Source: Mesocentrotus franciscanus
Taxonomy: Eukaryota > Echinodermata > Echinoidea > Camarodonta > Strongylocentrotidae
Assembly: GCA_037976565.1 (NCBI GenBank)
Contig: CP137669.1
Location: forward strand, 34,341,613-34,405,612
Direction of reading: 5' to 3'
Length of the DNA: 64,000 nucleotides
Part shown: in pieces, positions 1-13,500 of the stretch
Numbering within the stretch: position 1 is the stretch's first letter
Layout: each line of letters starts with the position of its first letter
Notes under the pieces: generated by a model
What the model saw: the letters and a program-made list of their open reading frames with translations, nothing else
Database searches by the model: none
Told to the model about the DNA's origin: nothing
Made by a program: the position numbers and the translations under genes

Positions 1-456
1 CTCTAAGTGCTAAAAAAATATTAGATACTTCTGGTTAATAACAATAAACGTCACAACACATGAACTTGAATAATACCCTGGCAGAAGACCAAATACTAAT
101 GCAAGAAGTGTACACGTGACTTGATCCTTGGCATACTGATTTTGGAAATTGTAGAACTGCTTCAATATCAATGCTAACTACAGGATGTACTAAGTTTTAA
201 GAAAACATTTGACCCTCTTGATCGATAAAAGCTATAAAAAATACAACTCTGGCAAGAGACCAAATTATACATGACTTCATTCTTTGTATACACTTTTGGA
301 AATTTTCCAACATCAAACTGAAACTAATACGGAAATACACGTAGGACTTTTTTTCAACTAGAGTTCAACTTAAATCTGTTTATCAAGATCGCAAGCTGGA
401 GACACGAAAAGTGCTCTGTACAGGCAGTTGGTCTCTATGGTTAGAGAAAGGCAGAT
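1..456. other. AT-rich flank, no gene seen
   Basis: Beyond the last recognised exon of the CD36-like gene. I see no supported coding exon here; a final 3' exon of that gene could lie here or outside the window. Confidence 0.4.
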
Positions 457-718
457 TTAAAGGGCAATCCAACCTTTGTAATAGTTTTATTTGTATAAAA
501 ACGGAAAAAGAAGAGAAACAGAATGGTAAAAAAGTTTGAAATAAATGAGACCAATAATAACAAAAAATTTGTTTGAAATATGAGATCACTAAATCCATGC
601 GAATCGCAAATTGGCAATTTGGTCACTGGATTATGATGTATTCACTGACAAATCTCCTGTGTACAAAAATATCATAAATTTCAGTTTTTTCTCTTAAGCG
701 CCTTCTACCTTGGGGCAT
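457..718 (+). mobile_element. TTAA MITE family B, 3'-truncated
   Basis: Starts TTAAAGGGCAATCCAACC and continues through ACGGAAAAAGAAGAGAAACA and ATGAGATCACTAAATCCATG. It matches the left half of the complete copy at 44622-45215 and is cut near TTGGGGCAT. Confidence 0.7.
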
Positions 719-740
719 GTCTCAAAATATATATAACTAC

Positions 741-1075
741 CGCCTAGGACAACTACCCTCCGGACAACTACCCCCTATGATAGTTGTCCAGGGGGTAGTC
801 GTCCTAGAGGATGGTTGTTGTAGGGGGTAGTTGTCTGGGGGGTAGTTGTCCGGGGTAGTTGTCCTGGGGTAGTTGTCCGGGAGTAGTTGTCCGGGGTAGT
901 TATCCGGGAGAGTAGTTGTCCAGGGGTAGTTGTCCGGGGTAGTTGTCCGGGGGTAGTCTTCCTAGAGGGTGGTTGCCCTAGGGGGTAGTTGCCCTAGGGG
1001 GTAGTTGTCCTAGAGGGTGGTTATCCGGGGGTGGTTATCCGGGGGATGGTTGTCCAGGGGGTAGGTGTCCTAGAA
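741..1075. repeat. GGGGTAGTTGTCC minisatellite with inverted ends
   Basis: About 20 degenerate units of GGGGTAGTTGTCC(TA). The first units are on the opposite strand (GGACAACTACCCCC), so the array begins with a palindrome. Its outer ends read CTAGGACAACTACC and GGTAGGTGTCCTAG, which are inverted copies. Confidence 0.85.
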
Positions 1076-1190
1076 CAAAAGCAACACTATTCAAGGGAAA
1101 CAACAAATGTGGCCTCTATACACAGTGATCTTTCTATACAAGTGATTGCTGAAGCAGGTTTCACTGTATGCATGGGTAAACAAACCTCAC

Positions 1191-1370
1191 CTTTTCTTCA
1201 GATGATACAACTGGGGCGTACGCAAGTCGCTTTCCACAAGAAACGACTGTCAGCAAGCACATGAGAAGACCTATGCTAAACATGATCCACTTTACAATCA
1301 AGGCAATGTACGCCGTCAAGACAAACCCTGTTTCGTAGTACCCAACTATTCTGTCATCTGCTTCTACACT
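1191..1370 (-). CDS. SCARB2-like: CD36-like exon 11: TM2 and C-tail
   Basis: 180 bp, phase 0, acceptor TTTCAG. It encodes SVEADDRIVGYYETGF, a hydrophobic TM2 (LTAYIALIV, MFSIGLLMCLLTVV) and the tail CGKRLAYAPVVSSEEK. GTGAGG follows directly. If it is used as a donor, another exon lies below 1191 or outside the window; if not, translation adds KVRFVYPCIQ-type residues and stops at 1161-1163. Confidence 0.88.
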
Positions 1371-4300
1371 CTGAAACAGGGAGAGATAGAAAAAATGTCC
1401 TTTTATTTAGATTTTAAAAGAGTTCAAACACAAAAAGATTTCCTTGCAAATAGACTTTAATATAATCTCAATTTATTTCATGAATAATGAGCCACTTTTA
1501 TATGAAGGTATATAGTGATATTTCCCCTTTAGTATACATCCTATTCGAAGCTGCAGCAAAACTAGGTAGTTTATACTTTCTTCTTTGGTAAGAGGAGCAG
1601 TTTTAAATACTTTGTTTATTAGATATTACATCACCACTAATCCTATATTTTATCTAATTACCTTTGAATAGAATAATGTTTTTCATATTTCTGGTCATGA
1701 AGAAGCTGACACATTGATTCTCCACCCTACAGTGTAACTTCAATATTTTTATTACAAGTTATGTCCTTGGTTTAAAAAAATATTAAATGATCTGTATTGA
1801 TATAGAGCTTTTTTACATATACTGACCTGCTCGAACCATAAAACTGGCATCACCATACTTCGGACATGCTCGACCTCCCTGGAAACAAAAGAAAGTCAAA
1901 TGAAAGGTGTTCAAAACTCATAAGGAGTCACGACCTAAAATGAAAATGTACTGCTCAACATTTCAAATGAAATTATTTGATTTTCTTACAGGCTACAAGA
2001 TGTTAAAAGAACAATAAAAACAATGACTTAAGTATCGCTTTGATAAATCAGCTCTCGAATCTCTAGATTACTTCTTATTCCTAAGCTGACTGGTGGAGAG
2101 AACCTTTGCTCATGCAGGGTATTTGATGTGAAATGCTCTCCCTCAAGAGAATCCTAATAGCAGATCAGTTGAAGTGTTCAAAAATGATCTAAAAACATAT
2201 CAGTTTTGTAATCAATTGTTCTCTTTTAGTTTGTTAATGTTCCACCTTACTCCTGTTGTTCTTTATATTATCATTATTATTAAAATTGCTTTACGGGTAA
2301 GCAATTCTAGACAATTACAACTAGTTTTCAGCCATGTGACAAATATTCAATGTCTATTCAGCAAATCCAAACTAATAATATCTGGAGACACAATAACAAA
2401 TTAATTTAACCCATATACAAACAGAATTTTCCAATGACCTGAATTACTTTGTCTCCTCAATTTGGTAATAATCACATCGTTTGTTAAAGTGCGATTTAAA
2501 TGAATTTGTATGGCTATGTATAAACATTTCTAAAAATGCAACAACAAAATTTAATGCAAGAAAAATATTGAATTTATATTCTCTATATTATGTATTGCCA
2601 ATGTATAGACTTCATGGTCACTTCCAGCCAAAAAGTCTATTCTATGAACCCTTCAATGCAATGCAATGGAAATGGATTCATCATGTGTAATTCATGGCAT
2701 TTTAAATCTAGATGTTAAAATGCCACAATAAAATGAAGTACTATTCACCGATGAGTTGCACAAAAAGAAACAAGAATTTGAAAAGAGTAAAGCAAGCGGA
2801 AAAAAAACTCACGTTATCCTGCGTAAAGGCAATGTAATCATGCTGATTTGTAATCTCATTTTCAGTACATACGGCATGCCCATCAACTGTGGAAAGTGGT
2901 GTTGAAAGGAAATATAGAAAAACACAGGGTTTTATTTTATGTCGGGAAGAGAAAAGAAAAGGAAAACACAGTATGAAGAGTTGGATGACATATGTAATTT
3001 ATACACAAAGCATTTATCATTCCATGACGAAGTAGTAAATCACAGCTACATGTAAATGCAGCAAATAATATGGATACAAAGTACAATGTACCATACACAA
3101 GTAGAGTATTTTTTTTCATAATACCTTTGTTACTCTGCCGCATCAGAATGTTTCCAACCTTTTCAGGAATGAGAATTATCGGTGGTAATAGACACATGTA
3201 CATGTACATCTCAATTCAATCAAATATGCTTTTGATATGATGCTTTTGTTGGTACTAACTCAGGTGGTCTGTAAGATCGATTACATCTTCATGCTCAAGT
3301 GAACAGCTTTGAAACTATTGTTGAATTGATGTGTTTTATTGCACAGTTTAATTCCACAACTTTTATGGTATTGAATCCAGGAAGGAAAGAATGAATACAT
3401 GGGGACCTATTAAAACCATGTAGCCATGACGAAGGATTTAAAAGGCCAAACATTAAACTATTGTTGAATCAATGCACTTTATTGCACAGGTAATGACAGT
3501 TTAATTCCACAACTTTTATGGTATTGAATCCAGGAAAGAAATAATGAATACACAGGGACCTAAACCATGTAGCCATGACGAAGGATTTAAAAGGCCAAAC
3601 ATTAAACTATTGTTGAACCAATGCACTTTATTGCACAGGTAATGACAGTTTAATTCCACAACTTTCAAGGCATTGAATCCAGGAAAGAAAGAATGAATAC
3701 ACGGGGACCTAAACCATGTACCCATGAGGAAGGGTTTAAACGGCCAAACATTAAAGACACACAAGCCGACATTATCTGAAATATTACTCAAGAAAATGAC
3801 TGATCTATGACTGGTCTGAATTGTACTAAGCATGATTAAAGGTATTAAAAGAACTACAGCAACTAAACCATAAGGACTTAGTTAGCATTGGAAGAGTAGA
3901 GAGGGTGACTAGTAATTAGCAGTTGCTTGTATGCCACTCACAACCTAAAACCCTGTTGGGCAACCTTTAGGTCCTGCCTTTGTTGCCCAGATGGCAACTA
4001 AAATGCTGTCTTAATAGTTCTGTGTAAATTTTGTGCAGGTCATCGTAAACAACCACAAAGGACAAAACCGGCAAACTGTATGAACATCTAGTTTGCTAGA
4101 CTATGCACTTACATAGAAAATTTCAGTGAAAGAAATGCTTACCAATTAAAGCCCTTCTCTTTCTGATTTTGTCAAAATAAATTTATTATTACGGGTTCTT
4201 TATGCAAGTCTTTTTATCCTCTACAGCCAAGAGTATTGATATAACAACTTAATTATTCATACCCCAAGTAAATTTTATGTTTTTGTGTTTTTTGTAACTA

Positions 4301-7300
4301 AAGAATAAAAGGCGGACTGATTGAATTAGGGCCTTCGTTGAATACTTTTAGATGTAAAGCTTTAATATGTCACATTCTTAAGAAACATAAATCGGGACAA
4401 ATCAATTTTTTCACATACTTGGAAAAAAATCCTTCATACAACTAATAATCAGAAATACTCACTGGTTCTACCTCCATGTAATGCTGATGATATTTTGCCT
4501 GGGGTTCAAGCCCCCTACTGCTTCATACAAAGCCGGGTCCCCTTGAAAAAAGTGAGGATTGGATATGGCCGATGGAGAACCTGTGGTGAGAGAGATTTGA
4601 AAATAATAATAATATGGATTTATATAGTGCTTAATACGGAACACCGTCTCTAAGCGCTTTACAGATATTATTACCCCGGTCATCGGATTCATTCACGCAC
4701 AATGTGCACTATCTCCATTCCCTGGGGAGTATTCCTACCATATGGTCTCTCTTTGGTATTGAGTTGCAAATGCAGATCAATGCCTTGCCAAAGGGCGTTA
4801 GTGCTATGTCGGGGATAAAACCCACAACCTTTGAATTTCAAGTCAAGTGCTTAAATTCAGGATGGCAAATGAATAGTTTAGCTATTATTTATTATTTACT
4901 GGGTGTAAGCCACAAATATGTTTACCGGGGTAAATAATTGAAAATATCACATTGAGATTATTTTCTTGTACATAGCTTAAAGATACTATGTCCCTTTTGC
5001 AGCCAACATCAAATTCTGTAGAACTTTGCAGGAATTATGAATATGTCATGTATGTCCTATCTGTGAAATTTAAACGTTAGCAGTGTCCTAATATTCAAAT
5101 TATGCAAGGAAACCCGTTTGCTTGCTAGACTTCACTGTCAGACACTATTGAGTGAATCTTTGGTAATAACATACATAAAATGAGCTGTAAGGGTACATGA
5201 GCATTTGTCTACATCAATAACCCACTTCTTGTAATGGCCAAAATTAAACTGATTGAATCTTTGCGGAGCATAAAACGTATGACCATTCGGTACAATGGTC
5301 TGAAAATCAGACTATTACTTACTGGCTCTATAGCTCCTAAGTTGATTCGACAACTAATAGTCGTTATTTTCCCACTTAAAGACTTTTTCAATTAAGACAA
5401 AAAGACGTTTTAAATTAAAATTGTCTTTCAAATGCCGTTGGAATTTAACCTTTTCATTGTGTTGGCCTGCAAATGGGACATAGAACCTTTAACTACCACA
5501 CAATCCTAGTACCCATCGCTAGGCTTTAAAAATAATTGGTTCAAGTCTGCTAGCTAGCTAGCTAACTTAAACTTTGGGCTGAATACTAAGCCAAAAGTGT
5601 AGCTGAATGCGGATGTAAGATAAGTATTTTAGCCAAGTCCACAACTGATTTTGAATTGCTCATCACCAATAATACTGGTAACTGTATGTATCCATTGAAG
5701 AGGTTATTAACATATCCACATCACCCCCTTGCCTTAGGTGGGTGGCAAATCCCGAACAAAACTTAATATTCTATTGGACTAGAAACAACTACAATATGTA
5801 TCTAATTTTTTTCTAAAAACAGATATGCATGTTTTAGGTAAGTACAGTGTAAAGATTATAACCCCGCAAAATATTTAAGCCGAACAAAGAGCTACTTGAC
5901 CTGAAGAAGTACTTGTCTAACGACAGTTGCTTTACAATAATTTTTCATAAATCATATGGCACATAATATCAGATAATGCTTTATCATTCCAATCTTATCA
6001 CCCGATGATCTACTTACCAAAGCGGCACGGGTCTTGTCTCATAATTCCTGATGGCCCGCAGAGATCCTGATCGTGGCTACAGAATCCTGCATTGGGTGGG
6101 TAGTCTGTCCCATTAGAGTACGTGTAATTGGCTAGTACAAATTTCAGTAGAGGCACTTTTTTGTAGATGGTGTCTTGTTCATAAACATATGGCACAGACC
6201 TGCAAGAACAAACAAAAACAAACAAAAATGAGGGGAGGGATAAAAATGTTGAATAGTAATCATTATGATTATATTACTGCAAAATGATCTCTTTCATAGT
6301 ATTAGGACAACTTTCCCCAGAAAACCAGTCCCTGGACAATATCCTCCCCTGCCCCCCCCCCTTCCCCCGACCAACAAATAATCCCTATCACTATTTTCAC
6401 AAGGGGAAATTTTCTTTAGGGCGGTTTTGTTTGGGGAGGGAAAAAGGGGATTTTCTTTAATATTCATGATGTACATGTAGACCCTGTCAATTGTTAATTT
6501 TCATTATAACAAAATGAACAGGGCCTGCAAAATTCTTTGGGGAAACATGTCAACAAACTTTCCTAAGTTTGAGTCAATATTCACCCTAGGGAACAGTACT
6601 CCACTTTTTAATACATTGACCCCTTCAATGTTGAACAATTTCAGTTTTGAACAATGCTATTTGAGTGTTGAACAATGTGTTCAAACTAAGAATGGGCTAT
6701 ATGCTCCCTTCCTGTAGCAGAAATAGTTACCTTTATTGTGAAATTTATTCCAATCGAAGATATGAAAATCCCACTTTATATAATGTTCAATACACATGTA
6801 TTATTTAAGTATGTTAATTCTGACAAATTTCGGAACTTGGTTGCACAGAAGAGGTTTATTTTTAAAAAAATAACTTCCATCCCCTACAGATTCATCTTTG
6901 AAAATTTGGCATGTAAAAAATCTCTGCCTTGGAATCCAAAGAATGAAGAGTATTTACTCTTGAATCTCCTTGACATCATTATATAGCATTCTCCATCAAA
7001 GTCTACCCCCCCCCCTCCCCCCTTTGTTGTTGCAAGTCGTACTCCTTGGGGAAAGCACATCAAAATTCATCTACCGGTAAGCAGATGTGCAATTGTGATA
7101 TGTGGGATATATTTTGGACCTTGTGATGCCAGCCACTGATTAGTATTCTCTTATCAGTTAATTTATCTCAAAGATATTTGACCTCTCCAATTCAATATTG
7201 ACCTTTATAACCTTGACCAAGAGTACTAGATAAATATTTTTGGTAGAATAAGCTTGTATTTACTTAGAAGGCGATGGCATTTACCTGCAGCTTTTTTATT

Positions 7301-7541
7301 TGGCATTGCTTCTTACTTACCTAAAATGCACTATAGAAGAACTGAATCATTATCATTATTATAATTAAAATTATAATTATCATCATCATTATTATTTTCA
7401 GTAGTAGTAGTAGTAGTAGTAGTGGTAGTGGTAGTGGTAGTGGTAGTGGTAGTGGTAGTGGTGGTGGTGGTGGTGGTGGTGGTAGTGGTGGTGGTGGTGG
7501 TGGTGGTGGTGGTGGTGGTAGTGGTAGTGGTAGTGGTAGTG

Positions 7542-7580
<39 letters not shown>

Positions 7581-10500
7581 CGATTATTAGTAGTATTACA
7601 ATTATTATGGCTATTTGATGTTCAGGGAACTTTGAAGGAAATTGTGAGCAATAACAGAAAATAAAGTACCGGTATCACAAGGAATCAGATGAAATTCATG
7701 ATGAATGAAAAGAATAATAAAAAGAAACCATACCTGCTAAAAACAATTTTGGTCAAATTTATACATGCAATTAGTTGAATATTGAGCACTGCAAGCTTTT
7801 CATCATGACCATGTGTATATATATATATGAGTTGTGTTTTTCCTTGACATTTACAAGTTTGCATTCCTTTGTTTATATTTTGCTTGCCCAAACAACCCAG
7901 TGTATCTCTCAAAATGCAATTTCATTATCAGCACTTCACAAAGATAATCTTTAAAGTGTACCAATCACCTAAACAAAGTTTGCTCTGGATGTAAGCGGTT
8001 CCATGAGGCTATTGTGTATTCAAAATATGAGCTTCAATACCACTTCTTCAACAAAGAGATTTAGAAATTAAAACACATTGTAAGTGAACAGTAAAACATC
8101 TGGTTGAGTAGACTAGCTAACACACACATCCAGTAGGTACGCACTTGCATAGAATAGGGATGACACAAGAACCTGGTCAGTCGTAAAAGAGAGTCTGCAC
8201 TATAAGACTACCATAGGCCATGTATATTGATACAACCAGTAGGTAGCTGGGCTAGGCTTGTCTCAAGGCACAATGATTTTTTGATAAAGTGTCAAATTAG
8301 GGTCTGTGCTTGCAGACTATATTAAAAGGCATGTGACAAATAGCTTTTTTATCAACACAGGTGTAAACATCAGTTTCTGAAAAGTCAATGTTGACAGTCC
8401 ATCTCTGTATGCATAGAAGTGCATTACATAGCAATTTCCCATAGAGTGCGTTTATTGTCCAATTTTTTGCCTAGAATCAGCGTTTTCAAACGTCTTTCAG
8501 GCAAATTTTTAAGGTGATAAACGCAAAGCCTTTTTCAAACGTCTTTAGATATGGGCATATTGTAACGCCGAAAAAAGTGCGTTTTGAATGTGCCAGAATC
8601 ACGTTTCTGAGAGATGATAAACGCAAAGCTGTTTTGAACCCCACATACAAATCGGACCTTCACATGCTAATCTGCTTTCCGGGTCAAACGGCGCAAAGCA
8701 GCTGCGCAGAGATAAGGCCTTTATTTTGAATCGTGAAGAGTCGATAAACGCGACATCCCTCAAAACATGTTTGTTTAGTGGGGTTCGATATGTACATATA
8801 GTGACGCTGATTCTGAGTGGCAAGAGACGATAAACGCACCCGTAGATAAATTTGTGTAACTCCATTCACAACTAGCTGTTTGTATATTTTACATCATCAG
8901 GTTAAATGAGGGGAGTAACCTTGCTAACAATCACCTCTCTTTTGTTTGATAATTCACTCAAAGAGCAAACTTCACAGGAGCTTTATTCTCTTCTTTTTCT
9001 TTTCTTTTCCTCTCCTCCTTTTTTTTTCATAGCGAAGGAATAAAACTCATTTACTATACGTATGAAAGCGCATATCAGATTGGGTAACATCTTATCTGCG
9101 TGTAAGATACAGAAGATACAGAAATATGAGACACACTAACACATTTTGAAAGTGAATTCAACTGAATTAGTATACAGAAATGCAAAACAATTTATAAGAA
9201 ATATTACAAGGGTTTTTTTAATGATCTTTTTTTTAATTCTCATTTTGCCGATGCAATAAAGATGCAAAATTTTGGGGCCTTGCCAAAGCTATGAATCAGC
9301 TTTTGAGTAGGCTATAAATAGGGTTAATCTACTGTGTACACAGTAGCCGGATGGGTGAAGTATGTGTATCATGCAAACAATCTAGGTCTTGTCAAGTGCA
9401 AAAACACATATATTACAGTGAGGTGAAGAAACTTCCAGAACGATGGAGAGTTTGGAGGTGATTTTGACCCTTTTGGATCTTGGCACCAAAATGCAATAAA
9501 AGGCTCATTTATACTGTCAAATACCTCATTTAAATAATTTTTAAAAAATGTTTTTTTAAATCATGATTTTTGCGCTCCTGTTTACACTTGTCCGAAACAT
9601 CAACGACTGAAAAGCTCAGTGATGTTTTGGCGTGTTTTGTTTGGTAATGCGCATGCGCGGTCTTCCCGATGCAAAATGCGTTTTCGATCAGCTCTTTTCG
9701 TTTGCTGCTGCAGTCCAGTGAACTCGATTGAGTTACAGTTGCAGTAAGTCCACGATCTTTTCACAGTACCCATACCAATTTATATATAAATCATTGTTTG
9801 ACTTAATCTCGACCTTACATCAGCATGTTTTACTCGCGACATTACAAAGACAAAACCAATAATGATCGATCCATACACACCAAGTCCAGCACAAACAGTT
9901 CTGCACGTATAACGGTACTTGGGACTACAGGTTACTGCACCTACCCCTATAGATGGGACTACACTTACGCTTCCGTGAATGTTTCGCCATGGGTTCGTTG
10001 ATGACATTGTCTCTGATTTTTTCCCAATATAACCGTGGGATTAAAATTATGAAAAGATATTCGGAAGAGAGCTTTAATATACTTTGATTTATCACGTACG
10101 AAAGTATCGATGTGGTGTAATGACAGAAAATATGAAAAATACTGCAATATTTTGAGATTTAAAAAAATTACGCTTCGTTTCGCTCAGTTTTAGAATATTA
10201 AAACAGGGTTTGACATTTCAATCATTTCATTTGGTGGTTTCTAAAGTGAGATTTTACAGTTTAGCTGAGACTCTTTCGTAGCGGTTCAGCGTAAACAAGT
10301 TGTTTACTTTATGCAAATAAGGCTTCAAAGTCGAAAGCTAGCCCCGCTCCTAAAGTCACGTGACAAAAATTGCGATGTTTCAGCTGCGAGCGTTTATAAT
10401 CACCAAACATGCCAAAACACGCCAAAAACCACACGAACATTTTTTTTTAAATCGCACTTCGGTTTGGAATGTTTCGGGCTTGGCATTTTTGCCGGTAAAG

Positions 10501-13500
10501 CGTAGTTGCCTTGGAAACATCACTGAAACATCGCAATCAGGCTCCGGTTTGGCATTTTTGGATGAAAGTGTAAATGGCCCTACAATGGGCGTTTGACAGA
10601 CCCTTTCTCAATCAAAGTCAGAGATTATTAAAAGGAGATTGATGAACTTAAAACTCCATCTCGTAGTTCACATGTACATTCCATCTCCCCCTCTACCTTG
10701 AGGAAATTTGTCAATTAATTGCTGGAGACTCCAAGAAGGGGGAGGGGGGATACACATTGAAGATGTGGTCTCTCACCTACATGTGCTTTTAAGTCCATGA
10801 TGGACACTTGATTGTCAGTCAGCCCTTTGATTTATCACGTACGAAGTAGAGTCTCATGGGGAATTTGACATTGTTCTCCTTGTATCAAAAGATATGAGAT
10901 CAGTATGGAATTCTATGTTTTCCGCTGAATTGTAGTGTAAATATCTGCAAGGGAGACTAGATAACGGCTTATACACTCCCCTACAATAGGACCTTTCCAC
11001 CCGATAGGCTCCGCACAACAGTCTCAGCGCTTCACCTAGACATAGCATGTGTCCTAAGACAGAGTCTAAGACACATACATGTAGGTATTACATGTATGTA
11101 GTGCAGATTGATGTTATGAACATTGACATCCCAGGATGGGTATCTAAATTATTTTCTACCTCTAAACAGGTTAGTATTGCTAGTAAGTTTTTGAGGGCTT
11201 ACCAAAGCTGTACGACCTTTGACATAAGATAAATTTTAAGACAACAGAGTGATGCTTATTCGAAGCAAACTTATTTTTTATAATACACATCATGATACTT
11301 CATGACAAATAGATTTATAATAAAACATACAATGTATTGCAAGTTGATTCTTGACAGCAAATATATGAATCGTTGAATATGTAATGCTTAGTAAATAGAA
11401 TTAGATAACCACCTAAAAATATCTTGAATATTACATGATGCTCCTTGAAAGCAAATTAGCAAATACAATTGGATAAATCCTAGAAAATACTATCTGATGC
11501 TAAAAGCAAACAGACTTTAGAAGAACCTTTGGAAATTACATGACGATTCTTCAAAGTTCTGGAAGCAAACATATAAATCTGAAAAATTATGTAATGACAC
11601 TTGAAAGCAAACAAATTAAAGATAAAACCTAAGAAATTCATTGATGGTTCTTCAAGGCAACACAACTACATGAATCCTAAAATTATTTGACAACTTATGA
11701 AAGCAAACACAATAAAATCCACAAATATATCATTTCCTACAAAAGGATAACTTTGAAACCAAACAAAATCTACAGTAATCACACAAAACTATGTGATGAT
11801 TCTTCAACGCAAACACAATTACATAATCTTGAAAATATGTGATTATTTTGGAAAGCAACCAGAATTACATAAATCCTAAGATACTGTAACTAATTGATGA
11901 TTATCAAAGCAAACAAAAATAGATGTATCTTAGACAATGATAATTGTGAAACCAAACAAAGATCAACATTAATCACACAAAACTATGTCATGATCCTTTG
12001 TGATGATTTTGGAAAGCAATCAGAATTACATAAGTCCTAAGATATCTAATTGATAATTATCAAAGCAAACAAAAATAGATTATATATCTTAGACAATGAT
12101 AATTGTGAAACCAAACAAAGATCAACATTAATCACACAAAACTATGTCATGATCCTTTGTGATGATTTTGGAAAGCAACCAGAATTACATAAGTCCTAAG
12201 ATATCTAATTGATGATTATCAAAGCAAACAAAAATAGATGATATATCTTAGACATTGATAATTGTGAAACCAAACAAAGATCGACGTTAATAACTATGTG
12301 ACGATTCTACAAAGCAAACACAATTACACAAGTCCTGAAAATGATGTAAGGATTCCAATCTTGAATTCTTTTTGTAAGTCCACTAATAAAAACCCAACAC
12401 ACATGGGGATTCCCTAAACCATGCAAAAAAAAATGTTGAAAAGCTTAAGACAATTTCTTTTATAAATCAGTTCAGTTCACTTTTAATCAATACATTACAT
12501 TGAATTAAAACTTGCAATTCCATATCAACGAATAACATTTGAAATAACACAAACGTATATAAATGAATGACATTATGGAATTCTTTAGAAAGATATCAGC
12601 AATGCTTACCTGCAAAGATCTGGGTGAAAGAGATAAATGTTTTCTTCTCTTGTCATGTATGGGTGATACATAGTACCATCTAAGAAACAAGAAGAAACAA
12701 ATTCACAGAAAATCAAAGTTGAACCATTTCCATCACTCCCTAACAGGTTATTTTTACAGATAGATTTGCAATACCAAAGTTCTTCCAGGCGATGAGGGTC
12801 TTTAAACTTGTCAGAAGCTTTACAGACCTAGCAACTAAACTTACTCTTGCATAGTAAATTGTAAGAAAAAGCTGAAGCAACTTATTACTAACAGATATTG
12901 CTATAACTCTGTACTTTTAATTCTTACTGTTACCATATGGTGACATTGTTGCATTATAAATTGATCTATTTCTACATATGATAGGCGAGCAGAAAGGGAC
13001 TGAAAAATATACCATAAATCCATTTCTATTCCAGTAAATAATATTTTTTGCGAGAACCACCACTGAATTCTTTAAATTGGCACAGGCAATGTGTAATGGA
13101 ATATAAAATCACTATTTCCTCTTACAACATGGCTCTTTTGCATTGCACTTTTGCATTGCACTATATTTACCCACAGGGGTAATAGTTCGATATACGTAGA
13201 GATTGAAAGATCAAGGAAAAATATAATTGATTACAATTTGAAGAGGAAAAGCTAATTTGAAAAGCTAATTTATCAATTTCTTTGGAAAGCACTGTTTCTC
13301 CATCGGTTAACATAAATATATTGTTACATAAAAGCCATCATCATCATCATTATCACCATCATCATCGTTTTTTAATCATCATCACCATCATGATCATTTC
13401 ATCATCATCATTATCACGGCCATCATCATACACCCTGGAGTGAATAACAGCAAAGCATCCTTTACTAAGTAAGATCAATTTAGTTATTATCAGTCAACAA

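Noticed and set aside
7422..7664. 80-codon polyvaline open frame
   Set aside because: Pure translation of a GTA/GTG microsatellite.
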